A stretch of 64,000 nucleotides of DNA, taken from the NCBI GenBank assembly GCA_003339415.1, contig PDHQ01000030.1:134109-198108 (forward strand), written 5' to 3'. The position numbers and the translations under genes were made by a program. The first letter of the stretch is position 1; each line of letters opens with the position of its first letter. Shown in pieces: positions 33,580 through 43,869 of the stretch. The notes under the pieces were generated by a model. It ran no database searches and was not told where the DNA came from. It was given only the letters and a program-made list of their open reading frames with translations. The stretch comes from Ophiocordyceps camponoti-saundersi (nom. inval.) (taxonomy: Eukaryota; Ascomycota; Sordariomycetes; Hypocreales; Ophiocordycipitaceae).

Positions 33580-34068
33580 GAGGGTGACGCATTGCAAGCA
33601 AGCATGAATAGACGTTGGACACGCATCTGACAGTTGGGTCCATCATCACCACCTCACTCGACTTGAATTTATACATAGACTTTCAATACTTTTAGGCAAA
33701 CATCAACTTACCTGAAAAAGCCTTATGCATAATTTCTGTGTAGACGCTGTTCCGGGTAATAACCAATGCCCGTCGGACTGCCTACCTCATGTTTCGCTGT
33801 TGTTGACTTACAAGAGCTCTCTCTCTGTCTCTTACTCTATCTCTCTGTATCACTATCCGTACGCATTCGGCGCGGATCAGCTTTATTGCGCTTCCAGCCC
33901 ACTCCCTCCACTCTAAAGCCTCCGAGTTTCGGACCAATCCTTCATCCTTTTCCCCTCCCTCCTCCCCCACGGCACGACGATAACGAAGATAGATCTGCAC
34001 AAGCTGGCAGAAATGAGCCACATGAATCTCGTGTCCAAGCCTCCTTTACTCCCGACCGTCTCCCCGAG
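33580..34068. other. Intergenic / promoter of threonine dehydratase
   Basis: CT-rich microsatellite-like tract near 33812-33852 and a pyrimidine-rich block near 33895-33970. Both are typical of promoters and leaders of highly expressed filamentous-fungal genes. Confidence 0.5.
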
Positions 34069-35899
34069 ATGCCTTCACTCAATGGGTCGCTTGCCAATGG
34101 CGGCCCTGTCAGCCCTGAGACGACAGAACAGCCCGATGTTGACGACACCCTCGCGCCGCTGCCAACCCTCGACCCGATATCCAGGCTGCAAATGTCGTGC
34201 GGACATATGGCCTTGACCGAGTACAGCGCCAAGCCGTCGCCGCCATCGGGCACCGCTCCGAACTTCCGGAGCATCATTCCCGAAGATCTTCTTTTACCCA
34301 GCGGATATCCAGACGTACGTACGCGACGTCGATGGCCATGACTCTCCGCATACTAAACGACAAAAACAGTATCTACGTCTCATCGCGAGCGCTACATCAA
34401 GAGTCTACGAGGCTTGTCGCGTGACGCCGCTGACGCACGCCGTCAACCTCAGCAACCGGCTTGAATGCACCGTCTTGCTGAAACGAGAAGACACGCAGCC
34501 CGTCTTCAGCTTCAAGCTGCGCGGCGCCTACAACAAGATGGCTCACCTTGACCCCGCGGTCAGCTGGCGCGGTGTTGTCTGCTGCTCGGCGGGCAATCAC
34601 GCGCAGGGCGTGGCCTATTCAGCACGGAAGCTCAAGATCCCGGCCACCATCATCATGCCCGAGGGCACGCCCAGCATCAAGCACGCTAACGTAGCACGTC
34701 TGGGTGGTCACGTCGTCCTACATGGCGCCGACTTCGACGCTGCAAAGGAGGAGTGCGCCCGCCGAGAGAAACAGGACGGGCTTATCAACATTCCGCCCTT
34801 CGACGACCCCTATGTCATCGCAGGCCAGGGCACCATCGGCAATGAGCTGTTCGGCCAGGTCAACATGTCCAAGGTCGAAGCTGTCTTTTGCTGCTGCGGC
34901 GGAGGCGGGCTCATCGCCGGCATCGGCCTCTACATCAAGCGCATGGCGCCTCACGTCAAAGTCATTGGAGTCGAGGCACGCGACGCAAATGCCATGGCCC
35001 AGTCGCTAGCCAAAGGCGAGAGGGTGATGCTTGGTGACGTTGGGCTTTTCGCCGACGGTGCCGCCGTCAAGACGCTTGGCGAGGAGACTTTCCGCATCGC
35101 GCGAGAGGTGGTTGACGAAGTAGTCCAGGTCTCAACAGACGAAATCTGCGCCGCAATTCGCGATATGTACGACGATACCCGCAGCGGCCTCGAGCCTGCC
35201 GGCGCATTGTCCATCGCCGGCCTTAAAAAGTACGTGGCACAACGGCCGTCGTCGGAACCGGGTCGCACTCTCATCGCCGTGACGTCTGGCGCCAACATGG
35301 ACTTTGACCGGCTCCGTTTCGTCGCCGAGCGCGCGTCTCTTGGCGAAGGTAAAGAGGCGCTTCTAGCTGTCGCGATCCCGGAGCGTCCAGGCGCCTTCGC
35401 CCGGCTTGTCGATAACGTCGTTCCACACGCCGTGACCGAGTTCTCGTACCGATACGCGTCGGGCGACCAGGCGAACGTCCTTATCGGACTGTCACTGACA
35501 GCGCCGCCAGCTCAACGCCAGGACGAATTGCGATCGCTGTTGCAGCGCATCCGCTCCGAGAACATGGTGGTCAGAGATTTGTCAGGTGATGAACTCGCCA
35601 AGAGCCATGTGCGCTACCTTGTCGGCGGCCGGTCCAGTGTGCCCAACGAGAGGCTCTTTCAATTCAGCTTTCCCGAGCGGCCGCGTGCGCTGGAAAAGTT
35701 TCTGCTGGCGTTGCGACCGAAGTTCAACATCACACTGTTCCACTACCGCAACTACGGCGGCAACATTGGAAAAGTGTTAGCAGGCATATCGTGTCCAGAG
35801 GACGAAACAGACGTGCTTGCACAGTATCTCGCTGAGGTGGGATACCCAGTGGAGGAGTGCACCGAATCAGACGTCTTCCAGACCTTCTTGCGGTCTTAA
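34069..35899 (+). CDS. ILV1: Threonine dehydratase (threonine deaminase)
   Basis: PLP enzyme converting threonine to 2-oxobutanoate and ammonia, first step of isoleucine synthesis. Two exons, 34069-34314 and 34370-35899, give 591 residues. The 55-bp intron (GTACGT...TACTAAAC...ACAG) restores [20 protein letters not shown]. Catalytic domain about 80-420: PLP lysine in [11 protein letters not shown] (Lys131), the phosphate-binding loop [13 protein letters not shown], and [13 protein letters not shown]. Two regulatory ACT-like modules follow ([17 protein letters not shown], about 425; [19 protein letters not shown], about 530) for isoleucine/valine feedback. The chosen start [12 protein letters not shown] gives no mitochondrial presequence, although yeast Ilv1 is mitochondrial. 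In-frame sequence continues upstream to 33766, but it is pyrimidine-rich leader and looks non-coding. The start is the least certain point. Confidence 0.93.
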
Positions 35900-37081
35900 A
35901 CAAGGGCAGCTCACTAGGTAGGCAAAGGAGGATCCAAAATCAGTGGGGAAAAGTTTCCAGCACGAATAATACGCTAGAAGGGGCGTTGCTCGCAAGGCGT
36001 CGCATCTTTAAAGATGGCAATTGGATAGAGCCATGTCGGAGTGTATGTATGTATGTATGATTTATGTGTGATCTTCGTGCCAGCGGCAGCGCAGAAAGGT
36101 GGCTGTGGGAAAGACAGTGGTGGTGTTTGTACGAACGTCGTTGGCTTATTGTACAGCCAAACTTGAAGTAGAGGGGATAAGACGTCCTGTCAGCAAGTGA
36201 GCTTGTGCCTTTGGGAGTCTTGACAGTTCCATCGGCCTTGGACAGTAGAGACGACATATTCAACTCCGAGTGAGGAGAGCATCGCCGCGGGGCGCGGCGT
36301 GAACGAGCGCCGGTCTCGGGTAAAGCTTGACTTTGGAGTGCAGCGGCAAATAACGTGAGCACCTGGTGTCTATCCGTATGTACACATCTTCAGCCACAAT
36401 ATACTTTGATCCACCATACAATTACCAGCACTAAACGCGGTATCCGGACCTGAGCTGTGAAGTACCCTACCGGACAGGCCGGATGTGCCGGAGTTCGCCG
36501 CGCTCAGCAGGTTCTTTTTTTGAATCAGCGATTTTAGTGAGTCGCTCCAGCGGGCAGCTACACATCCCGCTGCTGCATCCATCCACCACGCCTGCGTCAG
36601 CGTTCCCCCCACGCTGACCTCCATCCAAGCTCCTTCTCCGCTTCCTCCTTTGTTCATTTTCGCGTCTCGACCTATCGCCTCGTCAGTCCCCGCCCGCAGG
36701 TGCGCGTTGACTTCGTCTCCACTCGCCGAAAACGCCGCGACGGCCAGCAGCTCGGACCCTTCGCATGCTCGAGTCGCTGCCCATCAGCCAACGAGACGCT
36801 CCTCTGCCGGCCCTGCGTCGCTGGCGCTTTCTTACGGGAGCTTCATGGCTTGAGGGAAAAAGCCTGCCTGCCTATACGTGCCACGGACGAGAGGCGCGTC
36901 AACGAATAACCCCCCCGGGCGACGATCAACATCTGCCCCGGGCGAACGTCGTCCTATCGCAAGCGGACGCGGCGCTTGTAGCCTTAACTCGACGGTGCAA
37001 CCTGCACCAAAAGAGGCCCTGGCGAGCTGCCAGACCTCTCATTACTTCCTCCTTCCGGCAGAGAGTGTTGTGCCTGCCATT
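35900..37081. other. Intergenic / long leader
   Basis: Contains a GTATGTATGTATGTATGA microsatellite near 36042-36060. The 400 bp before 37082 is open in several frames but low-complexity and GC/pyrimidine-rich, so it is taken as promoter and 5' leader. Confidence 0.5.
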
Positions 37082-40000
37082 ATGAGGCGCGGCCGCCCTG
37101 CTGGTGTGGCCTCGCCATACCGGGCTCTGGCTCATCACCACCATCATCAACAGCAGGTCCCTTCCGACTCCACCCTCATCCGCTCCTTCGATGTCGAGGC
37201 GAACCCTGCCCGCCCAGTCCGGCCATCCCCGCTGGCTACGTCGGTGATCCGCGACATGCCGCTCGACCTCGTGGACCGCATCCGCTCCTTTCCGCTTTTC
37301 CAGTCAGCGCCCGGCGAATTCCTCATCGCCATAGGCAATCACCTGAAGCCACAGATTCACGCACCCAACGATCACGTCGTCACGGAGGGCGACGACGCAA
37401 AGGCCATGTATTGGCTCGTTCGCGGCGTCGTGGCCGTCACCTCGCGTGACGGTGAGGCAGTGTATGCCGAACTCCAACCTGGAGCTTTCTTTGGCGAGAT
37501 TGGCGTTTTGATGAACATGCCGCGAACTGCCACTATCGTCGCGCGAACAAAGTGTCTCCTGCTCGTCCTTAAGAAGGAAGACCTGCAGCTGGTGTTGCCT
37601 CGATTTCCCGACATGGAGCGGGCCATCTTGGAGGAGGCCCAGGAGAGGCTAAATCTGCTCAAAAAGAAAAGGATAGAGAAAAGCGCCGGCGTCGCCCAGT
37701 TCTCTCAGCAGAGGTGGTCCGGCATCGAAGTTGCGGCCGTTGACGCCACCGATGAGGTATCCACCGGCGAGAGCGGTGCCATCAGGGACGGAGCCGTCGT
37801 CAAGAACCCCAAGAAGCGCAAGTCCCCTAGTCCCGGTATCATCGAAGACCCGGCCTCCGGTGGTAGCGCCATCGGCAGCGGTCTCGTCAACATCCGGAAG
37901 ACACTCAAGGAGCTTCCTCTGTTCTCCACTCTCCCTCCTGACATCCTTCACTTTTTGGGGCTTAGTGTAGCACCCATGACTTTCCCCCCCTTTACCGATG
38001 TCATCCGCCAGGGCAGCTCCGGTAATGAGATCTACTTCATTGTCCAGGGCGAGGCTGAGGTAGTCCACCGCGACCAGCCCGCCAGCCCACCAGACGACGC
38101 TGTTGCCATCAGCCCATTCCAGCCTCGGCCGCGACTCAAAGCCGGCCAGTATTTCGGCGAAGTGGCGAGCCTGGGTCTGTCTGCCGGTCGGACGGCTACA
38201 GTTCGATCGATAACGACTGTCGAATGCCTGGTCGTACCAGGAGAGACGCTGGAGGAGCTGTGGCGACGATGCCCGCCGAGCATCAGATCTCAAGTCGAGA
38301 AAACGGCGCGTGAACGATACAGTGAAGTTAGACGGACGAGCGGTCCCTGGGATGTCAACATGGCCGACGCAGGTAGGACAGATAAAGAATCCAAGCTGTC
38401 GGACGCGCCCAAGACACCGCCCAAGACGCCGTCTCCTGCGACTAGCAGAGGCTACGTGGCGGCCTCGTTATTTACGACGCCCTCGAGGAATGAGACAAGT
38501 CCCACCGGAAAAGACGACAAGACTGAAATCATGGGCTTCAAGGACCCCGACCCATTCCGCAGCGTTGACATGGAAAATTTGCGAAACCGTCGGCGGCAAT
38601 CGCTTGTTTCCCCATCGAATGCCCCTTTGCCGGCGGAGAACGCAGTTGTGACGACGTATGGTCGGTCAAGGGGTATATCGCGACCTCGGCTCTTCACAGA
38701 CGTAACGCCGCCACCCTTGAGACCAGAGTCTCCTACCGAAATCGGCTCAGCTGTGCGTGCCAAAAGAGCCCGGACCCTCCCGTCTCAAAGAACAGTCAAA
38801 GCTGAAGCCTGCGATGTCAAGGTCTCCACCGCCTCGCCCGCGGTTGTCGCTGCGCGGTCTGATGACATACTTGTGCGCGTATTCAAGTATCTCGATGTCG
38901 GAGAACTTATCAGGCTACGCCTCGTGAGCAAGCGCTGGCGCCTGATACTGGAGACGTCACCGCTCGTCTGCAACGACGTCGACCTGTCCCGCTACAGTCG
39001 CAGCGTGAACGACGACGTCATTGTCGGCATTCTCGGCCCCTTCATCAACACCCGAGCCGCGAGCGTTGATCTGAACGGCTGCTTCCACGTCACTGACAGG
39101 GGCTTTTCGGCCTTATGGAGCAGCTGCGGCAAGAACGTTACGAGGTGGAGGATGCGTTCCGTTTGGGACGTTTCGGCAACTCAGATTCTTGAGATGAGTG
39201 AGAACGCTAAGAGCCTGGAGGAACTGGACTGGAGCAACTGCCGCAAGGTGGGAGACAACTTGCTGGCCCGCGTCGTCGGCTGGGTCATTCCCGCTAAGAA
39301 GGGGGATGTGGCACAAACCCCATCTAACTCGACTTGCGACAGCAAGAAGAGGAGCAAGGCAGGAAGTAAAGCCCCCAATGACTCTGATGGCAACGACGTG
39401 GCCAGGAATGGCCACGGAGGTTCGGAAGCTTCTGGATCAAACACGGTTATTGGGTGTCCCCGGCTCAGCAAACTCGACCTATCGTACTGCAAACACGTTA
39501 CGGACAGGTCCATGGTTCACCTAGCGGTGCACGCATCGAACCGCCTGCGCTGGCTCTCGCTCACCAGGTGTACCTCCATCACGGATGCCGGCTTCCAGGC
39601 CTGGGCGAGGCACAAATTCGAGAGGCTCACGCACCTCTGCCTCGCCGATTGCACTTACTTGTCAGACAGTGCCATCGTGGCGCTCGTGGGGGCCGCCAAG
39701 CAGCTGACGCACTTGGACCTGTCTTTTTGCTGTGCCCTGTCGGACACGTCAACAGAGGTCGTTGCCCTGGGGTTGCCAAAGCTGCGTGAGCTGCGGCTCG
39801 CCTTCTGCGGTAGCGCTGTGAGCGACGGGAGCCTGCAAAGCATCGCGCTACATCTGTGTCAGTTGGAGGGCCTCAGCGTACGTGGCTGCGTGAGGGTCAC
39901 GGGTCGGGGCCTGGAGAGCGTGCTCGAGGGCTGCGCACGTCTCAGGTGGGTAGACGTGAGCCAATGTCGGAATCTTGAGGACTGGCTCCGATCCGGCAAC

Positions 40001-40246
40001 GTCGTCAAATGGGGCTTCGATGACCGGATCAAGAAGCCACCACCGGAAGCCGCCGCCTCTTGCGGCCGAGGTGGCCTAGGCGCGATGCTGATTCCCTCGG
40101 CACCACCAACCCTGAGCGTGGCAAAGATGCTGGCGACACCAGGCATCCTCCCGCGTTCCTATCTCGGGGGACTTTACCCAGGTCGGCGAACCAAGAGGCA
40201 GCCGGTCAGATTCATCGTTGAGAAGGGCGTGCAAGGACTGAGATAG
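37082..40246 (+). CDS. Double cyclic-nucleotide-binding, F-box and LRR protein
   Basis: Single exon, 1054 residues from MRRGRPAGVASPYRALA. An in-frame ATG at 36878 would add 68 low-complexity residues and is not preferred. Domains in order: a His/Gln-rich stretch; cNMP-binding domain 1 (about 75-190) with FGEIGVLMNMPRTATI; a charged helix (RLNLLKKKRIEK); cNMP-binding domain 2 (about 280-400) with QYFGEVASLGLSAGRTATV; a disordered Pro/Ser/Thr linker; an F-box (about 595-640, DDILVRVFKYLDVGELIRLR, VSKRWRLIL); and cysteine-type leucine-rich repeats (about 650-975, repeated LxxLDLSxC units such as LSKLDLSYCKHVTD and LTHLDLSFCCALSD). The layout implies an SCF ubiquitin-ligase adaptor whose substrate choice could respond to a cyclic nucleotide. 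Ligand binding is inferred: domain 1 keeps the R-T-A core of the phosphate cassette. A poly-His run lies near the N-terminus. Confidence 0.88.
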   Translation: MRRGRPAGVASPYRALAHHHHHQQQVPSDSTLIRSFDVEANPARPVRPSPLATSVIRDMPLDLVDRIRSFPLFQSAPGEFLIAIGNHLKPQIHAPNDHVVTEGDDAKAMYWLVRGVVAVTSRDGEAVYAELQPGAFFGEIGVLMNMPRTATIVARTKCLLLVLKKEDLQLVLPRFPDMERAILEEAQERLNLLKKKRIEKSAGVAQFSQQRWSGIEVAAVDATDEVSTGESGAIRDGAVVKNPKKRKSPSPGIIEDPASGGSAIGSGLVNIRKTLKELPLFSTLPPDILHFLGLSVAPMTFPPFTDVIRQGSSGNEIYFIVQGEAEVVHRDQPASPPDDAVAISPFQPRPRLKAGQYFGEVASLGLSAGRTATVRSITTVECLVVPGETLEELWRRCPPSIRSQVEKTARERYSEVRRTSGPWDVNMADAGRTDKESKLSDAPKTPPKTPSPATSRGYVAASLFTTPSRNETSPTGKDDKTEIMGFKDPDPFRSVDMENLRNRRRQSLVSPSNAPLPAENAVVTTYGRSRGISRPRLFTDVTPPPLRPESPTEIGSAVRAKRARTLPSQRTVKAEACDVKVSTASPAVVAARSDDILVRVFKYLDVGELIRLRLVSKRWRLILETSPLVCNDVDLSRYSRSVNDDVIVGILGPFINTRAASVDLNGCFHVTDRGFSALWSSCGKNVTRWRMRSVWDVSATQILEMSENAKSLEELDWSNCRKVGDNLLARVVGWVIPAKKGDVAQTPSNSTCDSKKRSKAGSKAPNDSDGNDVARNGHGGSEASGSNTVIGCPRLSKLDLSYCKHVTDRSMVHLAVHASNRLRWLSLTRCTSITDAGFQAWARHKFERLTHLCLADCTYLSDSAIVALVGAAKQLTHLDLSFCCALSDTSTEVVALGLPKLRELRLAFCGSAVSDGSLQSIALHLCQLEGLSVRGCVRVTGRGLESVLEGCARLRWVDVSQCRNLEDWLRSGNVVKWGFDDRIKKPPPEAAASCGRGGLGAMLIPSAPPTLSVAKMLATPGILPRSYLGGLYPGRRTKRQPVRFIVEKGVQGLR

Positions 40247-41015
40247 AGGGCTGGGTATGAAGCGGTCCTACCATTTGTTGCTGAAGGATACGATAGATGT
40301 TGGTTGCGAAGATATGGCTGTTATGGAACGCATGATACCCTAGTTATTGAACACGAAGGATCCAGACAGAGGAAGTTTTTGAACATTAGAAGTCAGGTTT
40401 TTGAATAGGTAACTGTCTTTCGCTCGGAGGGCGTGGCTTTGATGAAGTTCTTAACGACAGACGAATCTTGAAGACAGATATGTATATACTTACAACCGTG
40501 ATTAAACCTACCTGTGTACACATGTATGTATATACGTCGATAACTCGGGATGGCAAGGCGGAACGCCGAGCTGGCCGTACAGGACAATGGATTCTGTGTG
40601 TCTATACGGATACCTGTTGTACATCAAACTGGCGATATACGTACAAACACATACAAGTAGATGCATACATAAATAGGTATGTATGTATGTAATTATACTT
40701 ACATACATATACATACAAGATGATGACTTTTCTACTATCACCTCTGGCTGAAATGCGTTACAGGTTCTGTCTTGCAACACTTTCGCACTCATCGCTTGTG
40801 GTTTACGAATGAAGGTTCCACGGGGTTCCACGGGCAGCAGCACGTGACCTTCGGACACTGATTTTACCCGACTCCCGGTATTGAGGTGCTTCATCATCAT
40901 TTCGCCCCTCAACTCTTTCCTTGCAACCTACATACGAATACTAACCTGTCTACCTCTCGTTTGCTGCATCTCACAACAACCTTCTCTACAACACTTGCGG
41001 AATAAATTCTGCGCA
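40247..41015. other. Intergenic with GTAT/ATAC microsatellites
   Basis: Dense TATGTATGTATG and ACATACATATACATAC repeats at about 40505-40535 and 40676-40720. Frames through it are repeat artefacts. Confidence 0.5.
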
Positions 41016-42077
41016 ATGTTGATCGTGCCCGGAATTCGACAGGCACCAGCGCGCTTCGCGCAGCTGTCCAAGACAGCAGCTCGGAGCTTCCAGAAGCCAT
41101 CGTCGACAGCCATCCTCCGTCCCCGCATCGCTGCCCAAGCCGCGTCACGCAATGCCTTCTCTCGCGGCATCGGCCAGCGGTCTTATCATAACGATGCTCT
41201 TAGCCAGCAACAGAGCATGACCAGCGGTCCCGGCTTGCGCAAGCTGATGATTGGTGGTGCCATCTTCGGAGGCACCCTACTGGCCGTTAACTTTGTCTTC
41301 AATCGCGAGACAAGGGACGATGGCGGGATGCCAGAATACGAGCGCGAATATCTCAACAGCACTTTTCTCCACACTGGCCTCGGACTCGGGATCATCGGCT
41401 TGACGGCGAGACAGATGGTCCGGACGGGATTTGTGTATCGGCTCATGGTGACAAATCCGTGGCTTGTCGGCATCGGTGGCCTCGCTCTCAGCTTTGGTAC
41501 CATGATTGGCACTCGATCCATTAGCCCTGACAAGTAAGTTTTGGCCAACGAAAAAAGTTGCAAGAAAGAGGTTGCTGACGTGCCACAATCCAGCTACATC
41601 CCTAAGTACGCCCTCTGGACCGCCTTTAACGCGACCCAGGCCGCTTTCGTCGCGCCGCTCCTCGCTTTTGTTCCCATGCCTCTACTGGCCCGCGCCGGCC
41701 TCTACACTGTCGGCGTGATGGGTGCTCTGTCTCTCATCGGTGCGACGGCTAAGCAGGAGAAGTACCTATATATTGGCGGCCCTCTTCTAGCCGGAGCGGC
41801 TGTCGTTGCCCTTTCAGGTTTGGCGCCTCTGGCGCTTCCCGCGACAGCCTTGCGAACGTTGGCCGTTACCGAGAAACTGTGGTTGTACGGCGGGCTGGCT
41901 GTTTTTGGTGGCTTTACGCTGTACGACGTGCAAAAGATATTATACCACGCGCGACTGGCGCAGGCTGGTATGATCAAGCGCGACGCTGTCAACGAAAGTA
42001 TCAGTTTGGAGCTGGACTTTTTGAACATCTTCATTCGCTTGGTGCAGATTATGATGATGAACCAGAGCCGGAAGTAG
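41016..42077 (+). CDS. Mitochondrial BAX-inhibitor-1/GHITM-family membrane protein
   Basis: Two exons, 41016-41533 and 41594-42077, give 333 residues; the 60-bp intron (GTAAGT...CCAG) restores SPDN|YIPKYA. The N-terminal about 65 residues are basic and Ser/Ala-rich with almost no acids (PARFAQLSKTAARSFQK), a mitochondrial presequence. Seven or so hydrophobic segments follow, beginning with GGAIFGGTLLAVNFVF and ending near ELDFLNIFIRLVQIMMM. The family signature FGGFTLYDVQKILYHAR near the C-terminus and the terminal Lys-poor helix match GHITM/TMBIM5-type proteins. These reside in the inner mitochondrial membrane and affect cristae organisation and ion exchange. The role in fungi is by family analogy. 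Confidence 0.88.
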
Positions 42078-42459
42078 AATGAAGTTTAGATGGCACTGGT
42101 GAATAACAATTCCTCTCCTTTTTTTATCACTTTTCAAAACCTTTTCCTTTTACTCACCCAGTTGATGTCTTTGTCTTTACCGACCAACTCGTTCTACCAT
42201 GAATGGTGATGTTAACTGCGGAAGACGAGGTGAATTCACATGTCGAATTGTCACCGGGGAGAGGATTCGAATAAAATATCTCGACACGCGGATCGTCCTT
42301 GCATTCTACAGAAAACGGCCTCTTACACCGTACGCCGTGGATAAAGCAATTCCAGTCATTATGGCGACAACCCGCATGTTTTTCCTTCTAGCTCCGTATC
42401 CATTCTCAGCCCATACATGACATATCCATTTACACGAAAGTCAATTAACGCAGCCCCTG
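42078..42459. other. Convergent 3' spacer
   Basis: Separates the GHITM-type and MsrA genes, whose 3' ends face each other. Nothing else seen. Confidence 0.5.
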
Positions 42460-43158
42460 TCATTCTGGCAAGTCCGGGAACTTCCGGACATTATGGCTGG
42501 GACATTCGTAGCCACCTGGGTTGCGCTCCAGGTAGAGCTGGTGATAGTCCTCGGCGGACCACCAACGACCCGCGGGCAGAATCTGAGTGACGACACCGCC
42601 GCGCCACCACTGATCAGACGCAAGGCTCGCCACTCGTCGAGCGACGGTCTCCTGCTCGGGCGAGTGGTAAAAGATGGCGGAGCGGTACTGTGGTCCCGTG
42701 TCGGGACCCTGGCGATTCGCGGTGGTGGGATCGTGAATGCGGAAGAAAAATTCCAGGAGCTGGCGGTAGGAGACCTTTTTCGGGTCGAAGTCGATTTGCG
42801 TGGCCTCGGCGTCTGCGAAAGAGGTAAAGATACTCCATTTGCGCATGTACTATATGATGACAGGGAAGTGGAGAGGCATACGGCCCGTGTCGCCGCCGCA
42901 GACGGCGCGATATGTCGGATTCTCGACCGCACCACCGGTATAGCCGACCCGAACGCCGAGAACGCCTTTGTCGCCGAAGTGACGGCGGTACAGGTGCTCG
43001 ACTCCCCAAAAGCAGCCTGCGGCGACAGTACAGCGCTCGGCGCCTTCAGGCAAAGGCGGCTCGAATGCCGCCGGGACCGCAGTGGCGGAAGAGGCGGTTG
43101 TCATGGTCAGGCGGACAGGCGGCGAGAGGAGCTGCGCGAGACGGTCGAGGAACGGCAT
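42460..43158 (-). CDS. MXR1: Peptide methionine-S-sulfoxide reductase MsrA
   Basis: Reduces the S-epimer of methionine sulfoxide in proteins, an oxidative-stress repair enzyme. Two exons, 42882-43158 and 42460-42812, give 209 residues; the intron (GTATGC...CGCAG) restores [17 protein letters not shown]. The catalytic motif [10 protein letters not shown] has the nucleophile Cys49. Other conserved blocks are [31 protein letters not shown] and AEDYHQLYL. Resolving cysteines may be CPSHN near the C-terminus. The first 18 residues could be a weak mitochondrial or membrane-targeting extension; Met19 (43104, MTTASSATA) is an alternative cytosolic start. Confidence 0.95.
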
Positions 43159-43869
43159 CGTGCGCAGTTGAGAGTGCGAAGGTGTTGTAGCCTTGTAAGA
43201 GGTCTATGTCGTCTTGTCGGCGCTCTGTAAGCAGTATGAGGCTCAGTCTACGTCATCGATGATGAAAATGTAAATGCTACGGACCGAATACTACCGAACC
43301 TATAGTGCGCCAAGCAGGGCCGCGAACATTAAATCACCTATATCAACAGTAGTGATGTTAGTGACAGTGAGTATGACACTGTGATCAAGCCACTGTTCTG
43401 AGCCTCATACTCTGTTAAACCCCTAACCCAGGCTCTGTTAGAGGATTTTCCAATGTTCACAGCTCGGCTTGGTGCCCGATATGGATGTACGGACGTTGTC
43501 CGCACTACGGATATGTACATAAGCCGACTGAGGAGGCAGCCCCCGAGTAGCAGCCTGGCTCCAGAAAGTAGGACCTACTATGGGGGCCTCAAAAGCAGCC
43601 CCCCTACTCGAACCCGACTCAATACTCCGAGCTTGATCAAGGTCGAGTTTTTGAGATCCCCCTACCGGTAGTGTGGCATGGGACCTCCGAGAAGCAAGGA
43701 TACACGGTACACCTAACCCTAAGTTCTTGGTGTAGGATTAGATTTCATAGGGAACGGAAAGAATCCGTAATGATGTTTTCCTCATGTGTCTAGCGTACAG
43801 TGAAAGGAGACTAACTAAACGTCAGAGTGACCTAAGAGTAAAGAACCCCTGCTAACTCTATTTAATGTT
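43159..43869. other. Intergenic flank of the RIP tract
   Basis: No gene. GC falls toward the AT-rich tract. The stretch 43480-43680 holds repeated AGCCCCC/GAGTAG motifs on both sides of a short spacer, possibly the decayed edge of a transposable element. Confidence 0.4.

Noticed and set aside
40468..40720. Frames and direct repeats that could suggest a CRISPR-like or tandem array
   Set aside because: They are simple GTAT/ATAC microsatellites without spacers, and CRISPR arrays are not expected in a fungal nucleus.
43453..43671. Open frame before the RIP tract
   Set aside because: Contains repeat-like AGCCCCC motifs and no protein signature; more likely an element edge.
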